Counted from the stretch's first letter, positions 18,866 through 30,273 are shown. The stretch: DNA of 64,000 nucleotides from Comamonas granuli NBRC 101663 (GCF_000739995.1 NZ_BBJX01000005.1:372001-436000), one strand, 5' to 3'. Translations and numbers: made by a program. Notes: generated by a model from the sequence alone, not told the origin.

Positions 18866-20644
18866 ATGGAAATCTCCAAGGCCGACATCGCTTCGGCATC
18901 TGCTGCCCACGCGGGCGCCTCCGCCCCCGAGCTCATGGGCTCCGAAATCCTCGTCAAGTCCCTGCAGGCCGAAGGTGTCAAGTACATCTGGGGCTACCCC
19001 GGCGGCGCGGTCCTCTACATCTACGACGCCCTGTACAAGCAGGAATCCATCCAGCACGTGCTGGTGCGCCATGAACAGGCGGCGGTGCACGCTGCCGACG
19101 GCTATGCCCGCGCCACGGGCGAGGTGGGCGTAGCCCTGGTGACCTCGGGTCCGGGCGTGACGAATGCCATCACGGGCATTGCCACGGCCTACATGGACAG
19201 CATTCCCATGGTCATCATCACCGGCCAGGTGCCCACGGCGGCCATCGGTCTGGATGCCTTCCAGGAATGCGACACCGTGGGCATCACGCGCCCCATCGTC
19301 AAGCACAACTTCCTGGTCAAGGACGCGCGCGACCTGGCAATGACGCTGAAAAAGGCCTTCCACATCGCACGCACCGGCCGCCCCGGCCCGGTGGTGGTGG
19401 ACATCCCCAAGGACGTCTCCTTCAAGAAGATCCCCTTCGAGGGCTATCCGCAGAGCGTGGAGATGCGCTCCTACAACCCGGTGCGCAAGGGCCATGGCGG
19501 GCAGATCCGCAAGGCGCTGCAACTGCTGCTGGCGGCCAAGCGGCCCTATATCTACACCGGTGGCGGCGTGCTGCTGGGCAATGCGGTGCAGGAGCTGCGC
19601 CAGCTGGTGGACCTGCTGGGCTACCCGGTCACCAACACGCTCATGGGCCTGGGCGCCTATCCGGCCACGGACCGCAAGTTCCTGGGCATGCTGGGCATGC
19701 ACGGCACGGTCGAGGCGAACAACGCCATGCAGAACTGCGATGTGCTGCTGGCCGTGGGGGCGCGCTTTGACGACCGTGTGATCGGCAACCCCAAGCACTT
19801 CGCGCAGAACGAGCGCAAGATCATCCACATCGACATCGACCCGTCGAGCATCTCCAAGCGCGTCAAGGTCGATATCCCCATCGTGGGCGACGTCAAGGAT
19901 GTGCTCACCGAGCTCATCTCCATGGTCCGCGAAGCGGGCAGTCGCCCGGACGAGGCCGCCCTGTCCGCGTGGTGGAGCACCATCGATAGCTGGCGCAGCC
20001 GCGACTGCCTGAAGTACGACCGCGGCAACAAGGAAGTCATCAAGCCGCAGTACGTGGTCGAGACGCTCTGGAACATGACCAAGGACAGCGAGGCCTACAT
20101 CACCTCGGACGTGGGCCAGCACCAGATGTGGGCTGCGCAGTTCTACAAGTTCGACGAGCCGCGCCGCTGGATCAACTCGGGCGGCCTGGGCACCATGGGC
20201 GTGGGCATTCCCTACGCCATGGGCATCAAGCTGGCCAAGCCGAACGCGGAGGTCTACTGCATCACGGGCGAGGGCTCGGTGCAGATGAACATCCAGGAGC
20301 TGTCCACCTGCCTGCAGTACAACACGCCGATCAAGATCCTCTCGCTGAACAACCGCTACCTCGGCATGGTGCGCCAGTGGCAGGAGATCGAGTACTCGGG
20401 CCGCTACAGCCACAGCTACATGGACGCGCTGCCCAACTTCGTCAAGCTGGCCGAGGCCTATGGCCACGTGGGCCTGCTGATCGAGCACCCCAAGGACGTG
20501 GAGCCCGCGCTGCGCGAGGCGCGCAAGCTCAAGGACCGTACCGTGTTCCTGGACTTCCGCACCGACCCCACCGAGAACGTGTTCCCGATGGTGCAGGCCG
20601 GCAAGGGCATCACGGAAATGCTGCTCGGGTCCGAGGATCTTTAA
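18866..20644 (+). CDS. ilvI: Acetolactate synthase, large (catalytic) subunit
   Basis: 592 residues. A ThDP enzyme of valine, leucine and isoleucine synthesis that condenses pyruvate into acetolactate or acetohydroxybutyrate. [23 protein letters not shown] begins the PYR domain, with the catalytic glutamate in [14 protein letters not shown]. The ThDP motif reads [17 protein letters not shown] through [14 protein letters not shown], having GEG where enterobacterial enzymes have GDG; I recall the same in other betaproteobacterial homologs. ilvI-ilvH-ilvC follow on one strand. A GATAAT at 18709-18714 may be the -10. Confidence 0.96.
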   Translation: MEISKADIASASAAHAGASAPELMGSEILVKSLQAEGVKYIWGYPGGAVLYIYDALYKQESIQHVLVRHEQAAVHAADGYARATGEVGVALVTSGPGVTNAITGIATAYMDSIPMVIITGQVPTAAIGLDAFQECDTVGITRPIVKHNFLVKDARDLAMTLKKAFHIARTGRPGPVVVDIPKDVSFKKIPFEGYPQSVEMRSYNPVRKGHGGQIRKALQLLLAAKRPYIYTGGGVLLGNAVQELRQLVDLLGYPVTNTLMGLGAYPATDRKFLGMLGMHGTVEANNAMQNCDVLLAVGARFDDRVIGNPKHFAQNERKIIHIDIDPSSISKRVKVDIPIVGDVKDVLTELISMVREAGSRPDEAALSAWWSTIDSWRSRDCLKYDRGNKEVIKPQYVVETLWNMTKDSEAYITSDVGQHQMWAAQFYKFDEPRRWINSGGLGTMGVGIPYAMGIKLAKPNAEVYCITGEGSVQMNIQELSTCLQYNTPIKILSLNNRYLGMVRQWQEIEYSGRYSHSYMDALPNFVKLAEAYGHVGLLIEHPKDVEPALREARKLKDRTVFLDFRTDPTENVFPMVQAGKGITEMLLGSEDL

Positions 20645-20702
20645 GCCCTATTGGCCTGCAGCGCGCGTGCATCAAGCGCTGCATGCTATTGAATTAATAG
20701 TT
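20645..20702 (+). repeat. Dispersed repeat, copy 6
   Basis: Immediately after ilvI: CTATTGGCCTGCAGCGCG, then ATCAAGCGCTGCATGCTATT and GAATTAATAG. It separates ilvI from ilvH; the 183-base gap is long for an operon that is usually tight. Confidence 0.7.
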
Positions 20703-20827
20703 TTCGACGAATCTATTGCCTGCCGAGCCTGGCGCTTACCGGCGTCGGGGGAGGGCAGCGGAAAACGGCAGTCTGTAGCGGTCACCTTCTTGGCCGTGCT
20801 GCCGTCGCAAAAAGAGGAATCTGCACC

Positions 20828-22389
<1,562 letters not shown>

Positions 22390-22406
22390 TTTTCTGCGCA
22401 ACGGGC

Positions 22407-22428
22407 AAAAGCCACTTCGGTGGCTTTT
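22407..22428 (+). terminator. Terminator after ilvC
   Basis: Arms AAAAGCCAC and GTGGCTTTT with a TTCG tetraloop, 18 bases after the ilvC stop; a stable rho-independent hairpin. Confidence 0.9.
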
Positions 22429-22485
22429 ACCATTTCTGGACGCGGCTACACTGCGCGTATTCCCGGATGCAATGCTGCTATGGTT

Positions 22486-22534
22486 GTGATAGCTGGCGGC
22501 GCTTGCAGGACGGGCCTTGGAGATTGATTTGATG
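22486..22534 (-). repeat. Dispersed repeat, copy 7, at the pssA start
   Basis: Plus strand reads GTGATAGCTGGCGGCGCTTG, then GGCCTTGGAGATTGATTTGA. The GGAG inside it is the only ribosome-site-like sequence before the pssA ATG at 22532, so the repeat seems to supply translation initiation. Confidence 0.65.
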
Positions 22535-23368
22535 CGTGATGAGGAAGAGTCTCCCGTAGAGAGCGGCGTGGTCGTGCGCAAGCGGCGCAAGGGCATTTAC
22601 GTCCTGCCCAACCTGTTCACGCTGGCGGCGCTGTTCGGCGGCTTCTATGCCATCGTCATGGCGGTGAACGGGCGCTTCGACCTGGCGGCCATTGGCGTGT
22701 TCTGTGCCATGGTGCTCGACAGCCTCGATGGCCGCGTGGCGCGCATGACCAATACCCAGAGCGCCTTTGGCGAGCAAATGGACTCGCTCTCCGACATGGT
22801 GTCCTTCGGTGCGGCGCCCGCGCTCATCGCCTATGTCTGGGCGCTCAAAGGTCTGGGGCGCCTGGGCTGGATTGCCGCTTTCGTCTATTGCGCCTGTGCT
22901 GCCCTGCGGCTGGCGCGCTTCAACGTCAACACCGGGGTGGTGGACAAGCGCTACTTCCAGGGCTTGCCGTCGCCGGCGGCCGCGGCACTGGTGGCCGGTT
23001 TCATCTGGCTCATGACCGAACTGGGCGTGCAGCGCGGGCAGGACCACTGGATCATGACCTGGACCCAGGTGACCTGGACCATGTTCGGCTTCACCCTGTA
23101 CGCGGGCCTGACCATGGTGACCAATGTGCCGTTTTACAGCTTCAAGGACGTGCAACTGAAGAAAAGCGTGCCCTTTGTCGTCATCGTGCTCATTGCCCTG
23201 GGCATTGCCATCATCAACATCCATGCGCCCACGGTGCTGTTTGGTGTGTTCGTGCTGTATGGCCTGAGCGGCTATGTGGTGTATGCGGTGCGCAAGTCGC
23301 GCGGACAGCCCACGAGCGTGATCAGCACCTCCACCGACGAGCCCGATGAGCGCGGCCTGCACAAATGA
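22532..23368 (+). CDS. pssA: CDP-diacylglycerol-serine O-phosphatidyltransferase
   Basis: 278 residues from the ATG at 22532. The CDP-alcohol phosphotransferase motif is complete: Asp63/Asp66-Gly67, Ala70-Arg71, Gly80, Asp84 and Asp88 in VLDSLDGRVARMTNTQSAFG plus EQMDSLSDMV. Six to eight membrane helices follow, typical of type II phosphatidylserine synthases such as those of Bacillus, not the soluble E. coli type. It makes phosphatidylserine, the precursor of phosphatidylethanolamine. A TTG at 22517 would add five residues, but the ATG with GGAG ten bases upstream is preferred. Confidence 0.95.
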   Translation: MRDEEESPVESGVVVRKRRKGIYVLPNLFTLAALFGGFYAIVMAVNGRFDLAAIGVFCAMVLDSLDGRVARMTNTQSAFGEQMDSLSDMVSFGAAPALIAYVWALKGLGRLGWIAAFVYCACAALRLARFNVNTGVVDKRYFQGLPSPAAAALVAGFIWLMTELGVQRGQDHWIMTWTQVTWTMFGFTLYAGLTMVTNVPFYSFKDVQLKKSVPFVVIVLIALGIAIINIHAPTVLFGVFVLYGLSGYVVYAVRKSRGQPTSVISTSTDEPDERGLHK

Positions 23369-23376
23369 CACAAAAT

Positions 23377-23394
23377 CCGCAGCGCATGCTGCGG
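23377..23394 (+). terminator. Possible weak terminator after pssA
   Basis: Arms CCGCAGC and GCTGCGG with a GCAT loop, followed by CGCACTATTTTT. The T tract is displaced by seven bases, so termination strength is uncertain. Confidence 0.4.
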
Positions 23395-23423
23395 CGCACT
23401 ATTTTTGTGCTACATTGAAAGCC

Positions 23424-23477
23424 ATGGAATCGCTGGCTCTGTCCCTACTGCTATCCCCCCCCGGGCGGAGACGGTAA
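23424..23477 (+). CDS. leuL: leu leader peptide
   Basis: A 17-codon open frame, MESLALSLLLSPPGRRR, lies 124 bases upstream of leuA. Five of its first ten residues are leucine, three in a row, and two of them use CTA, a codon rare in this GC-rich sequence. It is followed 23 bases after its stop by a hairpin and U-run. This is the classical layout of transcription attenuation: stalling at leucine codons when charged tRNA-Leu is scarce would favour read-through into leuA. The weak GAAAG before the ATG is the only ribosome-site candidate. Too short for routine gene callers. Confidence 0.8.
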   Translation: MESLALSLLLSPPGRRR

Positions 23478-23500
23478 GGCGCGCGCGCACTTTTTCCAGC

Positions 23501-23532
23501 AAGGCCCGTATGCAATCGCAGCGGGCCTTTTT
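23501..23532 (+). terminator. leuA attenuator terminator
   Basis: Arms AAGGCCCG (23501-23508) and CGGGCCTT (23522-23529) with a 13-base loop and a run of five T, located between the leucine-rich leader peptide and leuA. Located before, not after, the structural gene, so it is read as an attenuator. Confidence 0.85.
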
Positions 23533-23601
23533 CGTTGAAGGCGCCAGAGAACAGCGGTTGCTGCGGGTATCCACCCCACCATCCGAACCAGGAGAAACCC
23601 C

Positions 23602-25140
23602 ATGGCTGACAAATTGATCATTTTCGACACCACCTTGCGCGATGGCGAGCAGTCGCCCGGCGCCTCGATGACGCGCGACGAAAAGCTGCGCATCGCCCGC
23701 CAGCTCGAGCGCCTGAAGGTCGATGTGATCGAGGCCGGTTTCGCCGCCAGCTCCAACGGCGACTTCGAGGCCGTGCAGCTGATCGCCAATTCGATCAAGG
23801 ACTCGACCATTTGCTCGCTCTCGCGCGCCAACGACCGCGACATCGCGCGCGCCGCCGAGGCGCTCAAGGGCGCCAACCGCGCGCGCATCCACACCTTCAT
23901 TGCCACCAGCCCGCTGCACATGGAGAAAAAGCTGCGCATGACGCCCGAGCAGGTGCTGGAACAGGCCAAGCAGTCGGTGCGCTTCGCACGCAATCTGGTG
24001 GGTGATATCGAATTCAGCCCCGAGGACGGCTACCGCAGCGAGGTGGATTTCCTCTGCCGCGTGATCGAGGCGGTGATCGACGAGGGTGCCACCACCATCA
24101 ACGTGCCCGACACCGTGGGCTACGCCGTGCCCGAGCTGTACGGCAACTTCATCAAGACCTTGCGCGAGCGCATTCCCAACAGCGACAAGGCCATCTGGTC
24201 CGTGCATTGCCACAACGACCTGGGCATGGCCGTGGCCAACTCGCTCGCGGGCGTGAAGATCGGCGGCGCGCGCCAGGTGGAGTGCACCATCAACGGCCTG
24301 GGCGAGCGTGCGGGCAATTGCTCGCTTGAAGAGGTGGTCATGGCCGTCAAGACGCGCCGGGACTACTTCGGCCTGGACGTGGGCATCGACACCCAGCACA
24401 TCGTGGCGGCCAGCCGCATGGTGAGCCAGACCACGGGCTTCGTCGTGCAGCCGAACAAGGCCGTGGTGGGGGCCAATGCCTTCGCCCACGCCAGCGGCAT
24501 CCACCAGGACGGCGTGCTCAAGGCGCGCGACACCTACGAGATCATGCGCGCCGAGGACGTGGGCTGGACGGCCAACAAGATCGTGCTGGGCAAGCTCAGC
24601 GGCCGCAATGCCTTCAAGCAGCGCCTGCAGGAGCTGGGCGTGCAGCTCGACAGCGAGACCGAGATCAATGCGGCGTTTGCGCGCTTCAAGGAACTGGCAG
24701 ACCGCAAGAGCGAGATCTTCGACGAAGACATCCTGGCCCTGGTGAGCGAGGACACGGTGAGCAGCGATGCCGACCAGTACGGCTTCGTCTCGCTGGCCCA
24801 GCACAGCGAGACGGGCGAGCGCCCGCATGCGCGCATCGTGTTCACGGACAGCGGCAAGGAAGTCGTGGCCGAGGCCGATGGCAACGGCCCCGTGGATGCC
24901 TCGCTCAAGGCCATCGAATCGCATGTGCAAAGCGGCGCCGAGATGGTGCTGTACTCGGTCAACGCCATCAGCGGCTCGACGGAAAGCCAGGGCGAGGTGA
25001 CCGTGCGACTGCAAAACAGCGGCCGGGTGGTCAATGGCGTCGGAGCGGACCCGGACATCATTGTCGCCTCTGCCAAGGCCTATCTGCATGCGCTGAACAA
25101 GCTGCAGAGCAAGGCCGACCGCGTGGCGGCCCAGGGCTGA
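23602..25140 (+). CDS. leuA: 2-isopropylmalate synthase
   Basis: 512 residues. The TIM-barrel starts [17 protein letters not shown] (DTTLRDGEQ at 9-17); the metal-binding [16 protein letters not shown] lies near residue 200, and [23 protein letters not shown] follows. The C-terminal third is the leucine-binding LeuA dimer domain ([34 protein letters not shown]). It condenses acetyl-CoA with 2-oxoisovalerate in the first committed step to leucine. It has a good ribosome site (AGGAGAAA). Dual control is likely: attenuation upstream and feedback inhibition. Confidence 0.98.
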   Translation: MADKLIIFDTTLRDGEQSPGASMTRDEKLRIARQLERLKVDVIEAGFAASSNGDFEAVQLIANSIKDSTICSLSRANDRDIARAAEALKGANRARIHTFIATSPLHMEKKLRMTPEQVLEQAKQSVRFARNLVGDIEFSPEDGYRSEVDFLCRVIEAVIDEGATTINVPDTVGYAVPELYGNFIKTLRERIPNSDKAIWSVHCHNDLGMAVANSLAGVKIGGARQVECTINGLGERAGNCSLEEVVMAVKTRRDYFGLDVGIDTQHIVAASRMVSQTTGFVVQPNKAVVGANAFAHASGIHQDGVLKARDTYEIMRAEDVGWTANKIVLGKLSGRNAFKQRLQELGVQLDSETEINAAFARFKELADRKSEIFDEDILALVSEDTVSSDADQYGFVSLAQHSETGERPHARIVFTDSGKEVVAEADGNGPVDASLKAIESHVQSGAEMVLYSVNAISGSTESQGEVTVRLQNSGRVVNGVGADPDIIVASAKAYLHALNKLQSKADRVAAQG

Positions 25141-25201
25141 CTGCGTGGCGTCGCTCCGTGTGCCTGCGGCCCCCTCTGCTATTTCACAGAGTGGATTCAA
25201 A

Positions 25202-25237
25202 TGATCTCGCAAGATATTGATCTTGCGGGATCATTTT
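25202..25237 (+). terminator. Terminator after leuA
   Basis: Arms TGATCTCGCAAGAT and ATCTTGCGGGATCA pair with one G-T mismatch around an ATTG loop, followed by TTTT. A TTGACA (25239-25244) right behind it could be the -35 of the next gene, though no good -10 is visible. Confidence 0.85.
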
Positions 25238-25284
25238 GTTGACATTACACTGCGTCACATTTCTTGGCAGCCGGGAGTAGCATC

Positions 25285-26370
25285 TTGTACCGTTTTTCAT
25301 CCATGGCTTCTTTGCAGCGCTGGTCCCGGGGTTTGTCGGTTCTTCTGGTCGGTCTGGCACTTGCCTGCGGCACGGCACACGCTGCCCAGCGTACCGCGGC
25401 TCCGGTCAAGAAACACAAGGTGCAAGCCAAGCGCACGCCTGCCAAGGCCACCTCGGCCCATGCGGCCCGTCCGGCCAAGGCGGTGCGCACTGCGGCGGCG
25501 GCAAGCGCCAGGCAGGCGCGGCCTGCCGATCGCCGCGCCTCGTTTGGTGAATTGGCCGGCCTGCACCAGCGAAACGATCCGCTGGATCTCAAGTCCAGCG
25601 TGGCCCTGGTCGTCGATCAGGACACCCACGAGGTGCTGTTCAGCAAGAATGACCAGGCCGTTCTGCCCATCGCTTCCCTGACCAAGCTGATGACCGGGCT
25701 GATCATCAGCCAGGCGCATCTGGACATGAACGAGCCCATCACCATCACCGAAGAAGACATCGATACCGAGAAGGGCAGCCGCTCCCGGCTGGCGGTGGGC
25801 ACGACGCTCACGCGCGGCGAAATGCTGCACCTGGCGCTCATGTCGAGCGAAAACCGTGCGGCCCACGCGCTGGGACGGACCTATCCCGGCGGGCTGCGGG
25901 TGTTCGTCGAGCAGATGAACCTCAAGGCCAAGCTGCTCGGCATGACGGACACGCGCTACGTGGAGCCGACCGGGCTGTCGAGCAAGAACCAGTCGAGCGC
26001 GCGTGACCTGGCCGTGCTGGTGAATGTGGCGCATACCGATCCGCTGCTGCGCGACTATTCCACGTCGCCCGGCTATGAGGTGGCCCTGGGCCCGAGGACG
26101 CTGCAGTACCGCAACACCAATGCCCTGGTGAAAAACCCCGCATGGGAGATTGGCCTGCAGAAGACCGGCTACATCGCCGAAGCCGGCCGCTGCCTGGTGA
26201 TGCAGACCAAGATTGCGGGTCGCAAGCTCATCATGGTGTTTCTCGACTCGGCCGGCAAACTCAGCCGGATCGGTGACGCCGAGCGCGTGCGCCGCTGGGT
26301 GGAATCGTCCACCTCCCTGCAGCCCGCAGCGGCTGCCCCTGCGCCGGCCGGTCTGGGCCGCAGCGGCTGA
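25285..26370 (+). CDS. D-alanyl-D-alanine endopeptidase/carboxypeptidase (S11, PbpG-like)
   Basis: 361 residues if started at the TTG at 25285, which has GGGAG seven bases upstream; an ATG at 25303 without a clear ribosome site is the alternative. The N-terminus contains a signal peptide (GLSVLLVGLALACGTAHA). A basic, alanine-rich linker (~35-85) precedes the penicillin-binding domain with SLTK (131-134), SEN (189-191) and KTG (294-296), the complete active site of family S11. It trims peptidoglycan cross-links or stem peptides in the periplasm. The long K/A/R-rich linker may bind cell wall or charged polymer (inference). Confidence 0.93.
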   Translation: MYRFSSMASLQRWSRGLSVLLVGLALACGTAHAAQRTAAPVKKHKVQAKRTPAKATSAHAARPAKAVRTAAAASARQARPADRRASFGELAGLHQRNDPLDLKSSVALVVDQDTHEVLFSKNDQAVLPIASLTKLMTGLIISQAHLDMNEPITITEEDIDTEKGSRSRLAVGTTLTRGEMLHLALMSSENRAAHALGRTYPGGLRVFVEQMNLKAKLLGMTDTRYVEPTGLSSKNQSSARDLAVLVNVAHTDPLLRDYSTSPGYEVALGPRTLQYRNTNALVKNPAWEIGLQKTGYIAEAGRCLVMQTKIAGRKLIMVFLDSAGKLSRIGDAERVRRWVESSTSLQPAAAAPAPAGLGRSG

Positions 26371-26407
26371 GGGGCGTAAAAGCAAGAGAGCGCGGTGCAG
26401 GCCGCGC

Positions 26408-27229
26408 TCAGCGCACCGGCAGCGAGAACGCTGCCTGCGGTGTGCCGTAAGCAGCCCCCTTGAACCCCAGGGCGGCTGAAATCTCATGTGCCGTGGCCTG
26501 AAGCTTGGCGAGCCAGCTTTCGTCGAGCCGGTCCGCCGGGGCGGAAATCGACAGGCCTGCAACCAGCCGGCCCTGGTCGTCATAGATCCCGGCAGCCATG
26601 CAGCGCACGCCCAGCTCGAGTTCCTCGTTGTCGCGCGCCACGCCCGTCTGCCGCGCCTTGGCAAGCTCGCGCTCGAGCGCCTGCAGCTGGGTGATGCTGT
26701 TGCGCGTCTGCCCGGGCAGGCCGGTGCGCAGCGCATAGGCACGCACGCGCTGGGCATCATCGGCCGCAAGAAACAGCTTGCCGGTGGACGTGAGGTGCAG
26801 GGGCGCGCGCCCACCGATGGCGCGTACCACCTGCATGCCCGAACGCTCGCTGTAGGCGCGCTCGACGTAGATGATCTCGTCGCCCTGGCGCATGCTCAGG
26901 TTCACAGGTTGCTGTGTCAGCCGGTGCAATTCGCGCATGGGCAGCAAGGCAGCGTCACGCAAGCTCAACCGGCCCTTGACCAGGTTGCCCAATTCCAGCA
27001 GGCGCATGCCCAGGCGGTACGAACCCGGCTCCGGGCGGTCCACGAAGCGCCCGATGGTCAGGTCGTTGAGAATGCGGTGGGCCGTTGAGGGGTGCAGGCC
27101 GGTTCGTTCGCTGATTTCCTTGAGCGAGATAGCCTCTTCGCGTGAGGCCAGAACATCCATGAGAGTGAACATCCGCTCCAGCACCTGCACGCTGGGTTTG
27201 GATGGAAGGTCTGGATCGGTTCTTTTCAT
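26408..27229 (-). CDS. IclR family transcriptional regulator
   Basis: 273 residues. N-terminal winged helix-turn-helix: [44 protein letters not shown] (about 14-57). The C-terminal IclR effector domain follows ([62 protein letters not shown]). It usually represses nearby catabolic genes, but its neighbours here are bpt and a D,D-peptidase, so the target is unknown. Its start overlaps the bpt stop by four bases. Confidence 0.93.
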   Translation of the reverse strand: MKRTDPDLPSKPSVQVLERMFTLMDVLASREEAISLKEISERTGLHPSTAHRILNDLTIGRFVDRPEPGSYRLGMRLLELGNLVKGRLSLRDAALLPMRELHRLTQQPVNLSMRQGDEIIYVERAYSERSGMQVVRAIGGRAPLHLTSTGKLFLAADDAQRVRAYALRTGLPGQTRNSITQLQALERELAKARQTGVARDNEELELGVRCMAAGIYDDQGRLVAGLSISAPADRLDESWLAKLQATAHEISAALGFKGAAYGTPQAAFSLPVR

Positions 27230-28032
27230 GAAATGCGGCCGGGTGGAGTAGCACCGATTTTATGGGCCTGCGCGTCCCCGCTACTGTCTGGGGTCGCAGC
27301 CTGGCGCGACCATGCGCCCTGCAGCAGGATTTCATGCGGCACGAAGCGTGCCTTGTAGTCCATTTTGGGGCTTTCCTTGATCCAGTAGCCCAGGTACACG
27401 TAGGGCAGGCCCAGCATGCGTGCCTGCTCGATCTGCCAGAGGATGTTGAACGTGCCGAAACTCGCGTGCTCCTCGGGCTCGTAGAACGTATACACGGCCG
27501 ACAGCCCGTCCTCGAGCAGATCGAGAATGGAAACCATGCGCAGCTTGCCGGGCATGGCGTCCGTGGCCGGCTCGCGAAACTCCACCAGGCGCGACTGGAT
27601 GCGGCTTTGCAGCAGGAACTGGGAATATTGATCGACGCTGTCGTGGTCCATGCCCCCGCCGGGGTGCCGGCCGCTCTGGTAGCGCAGGTAGAGCTGGTAG
27701 TGCTCGGGGTCGAAGCAGGGCGCCATGACCCTGGCCTGCAGCGAGGCATGCCGGCGCCAGGCGCGGCGTTGGCTGCGGTTGGGCTGGAATTCCCCGGTCA
27801 CGACGCGCAGGGCGATGCAGGCCTGGCAGCCATCGCAGTACGGACGGTAGGTGAACATGCCGCTGCGCCGAAAGCCCTGCGTGACCAGCCGGGAGTAGGT
27901 CTCGTGGTTCACCAGGTGGCTGGGCGTGGCCACCTGGGAGCGCGCCACCTGGCCCGGCAGGTAGCTGCACGGATAGGGAGCCGTGGCGTAGAACTGCAGT
28001 GTCTGGAATGGGTAGTCGTTGAGCTGTGTCAT
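27226..28032 (-). CDS. bpt: Aspartate/glutamate leucyltransferase
   Basis: 268 residues from the ATG at 28032. The ATE-N domain motif [17 protein letters not shown] near 19-35 and the [12 protein letters not shown] block are present, as is the C-terminal [42 protein letters not shown]. The enzyme transfers leucine from Leu-tRNA to proteins with N-terminal Asp or Glu, creating an N-degron. Its start overlaps the aat stop by four bases; the two transferases form one unit. The frame extends upstream to 28224 through aat, but the family N-terminus fits 28032. Confidence 0.95.
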   Translation of the reverse strand: MTQLNDYPFQTLQFYATAPYPCSYLPGQVARSQVATPSHLVNHETYSRLVTQGFRRSGMFTYRPYCDGCQACIALRVVTGEFQPNRSQRRAWRRHASLQARVMAPCFDPEHYQLYLRYQSGRHPGGGMDHDSVDQYSQFLLQSRIQSRLVEFREPATDAMPGKLRMVSILDLLEDGLSAVYTFYEPEEHASFGTFNILWQIEQARMLGLPYVYLGYWIKESPKMDYKARFVPHEILLQGAWSRQAATPDSSGDAQAHKIGATPPGRIS

Positions 28033-28811
28033 GCCTGCGCGTTCGGGCCGGCCAGAAGCGTGTCCCAGTATAGGGGGTCGAACGACCATTCCAGCGCCGG
28101 TTCTGCCCGTGCGTGCGCCAGGCGCGTGAGAAAGGCTTCGCGGTCGATCTCGCGCGCGCCCAGGAAGGCCAGGTGCGCGGTGTTCTGCTGGCAATCGATC
28201 CAGGCCGCGCCCTGGGCCCGGCACAGTGCGACCAGGGCGGCCAGCGCGATTTTGGAGGCATCGCTGCGGTGCGCGAACATGGACTCGCCGAACACTGCCT
28301 TGCCTATGGCCACGCAGTAGAGCCCACCGGCCAGTTGCCCATCGATCCAGGTCTCCACACTATGGGCATGGCCCGCAGCGTGCAGTGCGGTGTAGGCCTC
28401 GATCATTTCCGGGACGATCCAGGTGCCTGTCTGGCCAGTGCGTGGCTTGCTGGCACAGGCTGCCATCACGGTGCGAAAGCCATGGTCGATGCGGATCTCG
28501 CAGCGGGCGCTCTGGCGCATGCGGGCGATGCTCTTGCGCAGCGAGCGGTGCAGGCGGAAATGGTCTACATCGAGCACCATGCGCGGATGCGGGGACCACC
28601 AAAGCACCGGCTGGTGGGGACTGAACCAGGGAAAGACACCTTTGCCATACGCCTCCAGGAGGCGCGCTACCCCGAGGTCGGTGCCTGCGGCCAGCAAACC
28701 CGGTGCTGGCGAGTCCGCACCCCAGGCGCCGTGCACATCCGGCAGGGGATCTGTGGGCAGCAGCCAGGGCAGGGGAAGGTGCATGGAGTGCAAGGGGTGG
28801 ACCGCGATCAT
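28029..28811 (-). CDS. aat: Leucyl/phenylalanyl-tRNA-protein transferase
   Basis: About 260 residues. Typical blocks: [103 protein letters not shown]. It attaches Leu or Phe to N-terminal Arg or Lys, feeding substrates to ClpS-ClpAP. The start is uncertain: ATG at 28811 is used here; 28784 ([11 protein letters not shown]) and 28844 (GTG) are alternatives and none has a clear ribosome site. It is co-directional and coupled with bpt. Confidence 0.94.
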   Translation of the reverse strand: MIAVHPLHSMHLPLPWLLPTDPLPDVHGAWGADSPAPGLLAAGTDLGVARLLEAYGKGVFPWFSPHQPVLWWSPHPRMVLDVDHFRLHRSLRKSIARMRQSARCEIRIDHGFRTVMAACASKPRTGQTGTWIVPEMIEAYTALHAAGHAHSVETWIDGQLAGGLYCVAIGKAVFGESMFAHRSDASKIALAALVALCRAQGAAWIDCQQNTAHLAFLGAREIDREAFLTRLAHARAEPALEWSFDPLYWDTLLAGPNAQA

Positions 28812-28858
28812 GCGGATGGTAGCGTGAACGCGGCCAGCCACCACGCCCGCCCAAGGCA

Positions 28859-28894
28859 GAAAAAAACCACCCAGGAATTGCTTCTCTGGGTGGT
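28859..28894 (-). terminator. Terminator of the tRNA-Asn pair
   Basis: On the minus strand, ACCACCCAG and CTGGGTGGT arms (28886-28894 and 28866-28874) are followed by seven T residues, directly downstream of the second tRNA. Confidence 0.85.
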
Positions 28895-28901
28895 GTGCAT
28901 C

Positions 28902-28977
28902 TGGCTCCCCGACCTGGGCTCGAACCAGGGACCTACGGATTAACAGTCCGGCGCTCTACCGACTGAGCTATCGGGGA
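28902..28977 (-). tRNA. tRNA-Asn (GUU), downstream copy
   Basis: 76 bases including an encoded CCA. Cloverleaf visible on the minus strand: acceptor TCCCCGA pairing with TCGGGGA, D-arm AGCTCAGTCGGTAGAGC, anticodon loop CTGTTAA (anticodon GTT, asparagine), and T-arm GGTTCGAGCC. It lies 15 bases from a near-identical copy, so they are probably co-transcribed. Confidence 0.97.
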
Positions 28978-28992
28978 ATGATGATCGGTATG

Positions 28993-29068
28993 TGGCTCCT
29001 CGACCTGGGCTCGAACCAGGGACCTACGGATTAACAGTCCGGCGCTCTACCGACTGAGCTATCGAGGA
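28993..29068 (-). tRNA. tRNA-Asn (GUU), upstream copy
   Basis: 76 bases including CCA, differing from the neighbouring copy only at the fourth acceptor pair: TCCTCGA with TCGAGGA, a C-G to T-A exchange that keeps pairing. Anticodon GTT. It would be transcribed first of the two. Confidence 0.97.
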
Positions 29069-29128
29069 ACAAGCCTTGCATTATATACAGAAAAACATGC
29101 CCGAAAGAAGATCGAGAGGCTTTTTGCA

Positions 29129-29569
29129 TCAGCCGGGTTCTGGCCGCAGCCACAGCCACAGGAGCGTGCATCCCATGAAGCTCGACGCCATGACGGCAAC
29201 CCAGAGCTTGTCGCTGGTCCAGAAGAGAATGGCCGCGCACAGCGCCATGAGAACTGTGGCGTTCCATTTGGAGCGCCGGCTCACGCGGCCGCCATCGGCC
29301 CAGTCGCGCAGCATGGCGCCAAACAGCGGGTGGTACCAAAGCCATTCGTGCAGGCGTGGCGAACTGCGTGCCGCTGCCCATGCGGCCATGAGAATGAACA
29401 CGGTGGTCGGCAGGCCGGGCACGAACACGCCCACGACTCCCAGGCCCAGGCACAGAACGGCAAACGCCAGCAGCGCCCAGCGCAGGGGCCTGGGCAGGTG
29501 CTTTTGCGCAGGGGGTGGCGGTACCACGGGCGCCTGGCCGGGGGGAGGGGGAATCGGGGAGGTGTCCAT
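29129..29569 (-). CDS. DUF454 (YbaN-type) small membrane protein
   Basis: 146 residues from the ATG at 29569. A proline-rich N-terminus is followed by [51 protein letters not shown], the hallmark of DUF454, with the VxGVFxPxLPTTPF-like turn. Two further helices lie near the C-terminus ([36 protein letters not shown]). Inner-membrane protein of unknown role. It is upstream of and co-directional with the tRNA-Asn genes and divergent from def. Confidence 0.85.
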   Translation of the reverse strand: MDTSPIPPPPGQAPVVPPPPAQKHLPRPLRWALLAFAVLCLGLGVVGVFVPGLPTTVFILMAAWAAARSSPRLHEWLWYHPLFGAMLRDWADGGRVSRRSKWNATVLMALCAAILFWTSDKLWVAVMASSFMGCTLLWLWLRPEPG

Positions 29570-29733
29570 GGTGCGACCGGCGGACTGTGCTCGTGCGCCA
29601 TTGTGCCTGGGCTGGTGCGCTGGCGGGCGGCATTCACCTGACGCAGGGGCGGTTATGCTTGGCGCTGGGGTGCCCGCCATGGATACACGGATCCTGGTGC
29701 CGGCATGGCCGATGTACTTCTCATTCAGACCCC

Positions 29734-30273
29734 ATGGCGATCCATACCATCTTGAAAATGGGCGAGGCTCGGCTGCTGCGCGTGGCTCGCCAGGTGCTCG
29801 AATTCGATACGCCGGCGTTGCACCAGCTCGTGCAGGATATGCACGACACCATGCGGCATGCACGCGGCGCGGGGCTGGCGGCGCCGCAGATCGGCGTCGA
29901 TCTGCAGCTCGTGGTGTTCGGTTCCTCCGAGCCCAATCCGCGCTACCCCCAGCGTCCCCTGGTTCCACCCACGGTGCTGGTGAACCCGGTCATCACCCCT
30001 CTGGGAAGCGAGACCGAGATGGACTGGGAGGGCTGCCTGTCGGTCCCGGGCCTGCGTGGCATGGTGCCGCGCTGGCGGCGCATCCGCTACACAGGCCAGG
30101 ATCCCTATGGCCGGGTGATAGAACGCGAGGTGGAGGGCTTCCATGCACGCGTGGTGCAGCACGAATGCGATCACCTCGCGGGCATTCTTTATCCCATGCG
30201 CATGCAGGACTTTACCCAGTTCGGCTACACCGAGGTGCTGTTCCCGGATATGGCAGCGGATCCGGACGACTGA
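29734..30273 (+). CDS. def: Peptide deformylase
   Basis: 179 residues from the ATG at 29734. The three catalytic motifs are present: [10 protein letters not shown] near residue 46, EGCLSVPG near 98 (metal-binding cysteine), and [13 protein letters not shown] near 140 (two metal-binding histidines and the catalytic glutamate). It removes the formyl group from nascent proteins. The gene stands alone, not in the usual def-fmt arrangement, so it may be a second paralog (inference). Its last 49 bases overlap the convergent DUF779 gene. Confidence 0.95.
   Translation: MAIHTILKMGEARLLRVARQVLEFDTPALHQLVQDMHDTMRHARGAGLAAPQIGVDLQLVVFGSSEPNPRYPQRPLVPPTVLVNPVITPLGSETEMDWEGCLSVPGLRGMVPRWRRIRYTGQDPYGRVIEREVEGFHARVVQHECDHLAGILYPMRMQDFTQFGYTEVLFPDMAADPDD

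Noticed and set aside
26388..26409. Hairpin GAGCGCGG/CCGCGCTC between the D,D-peptidase and IclR genes as a terminator.
   Set aside because: Short arms with no T run on either side and overlap with the IclR gene end; support is too weak for a feature.
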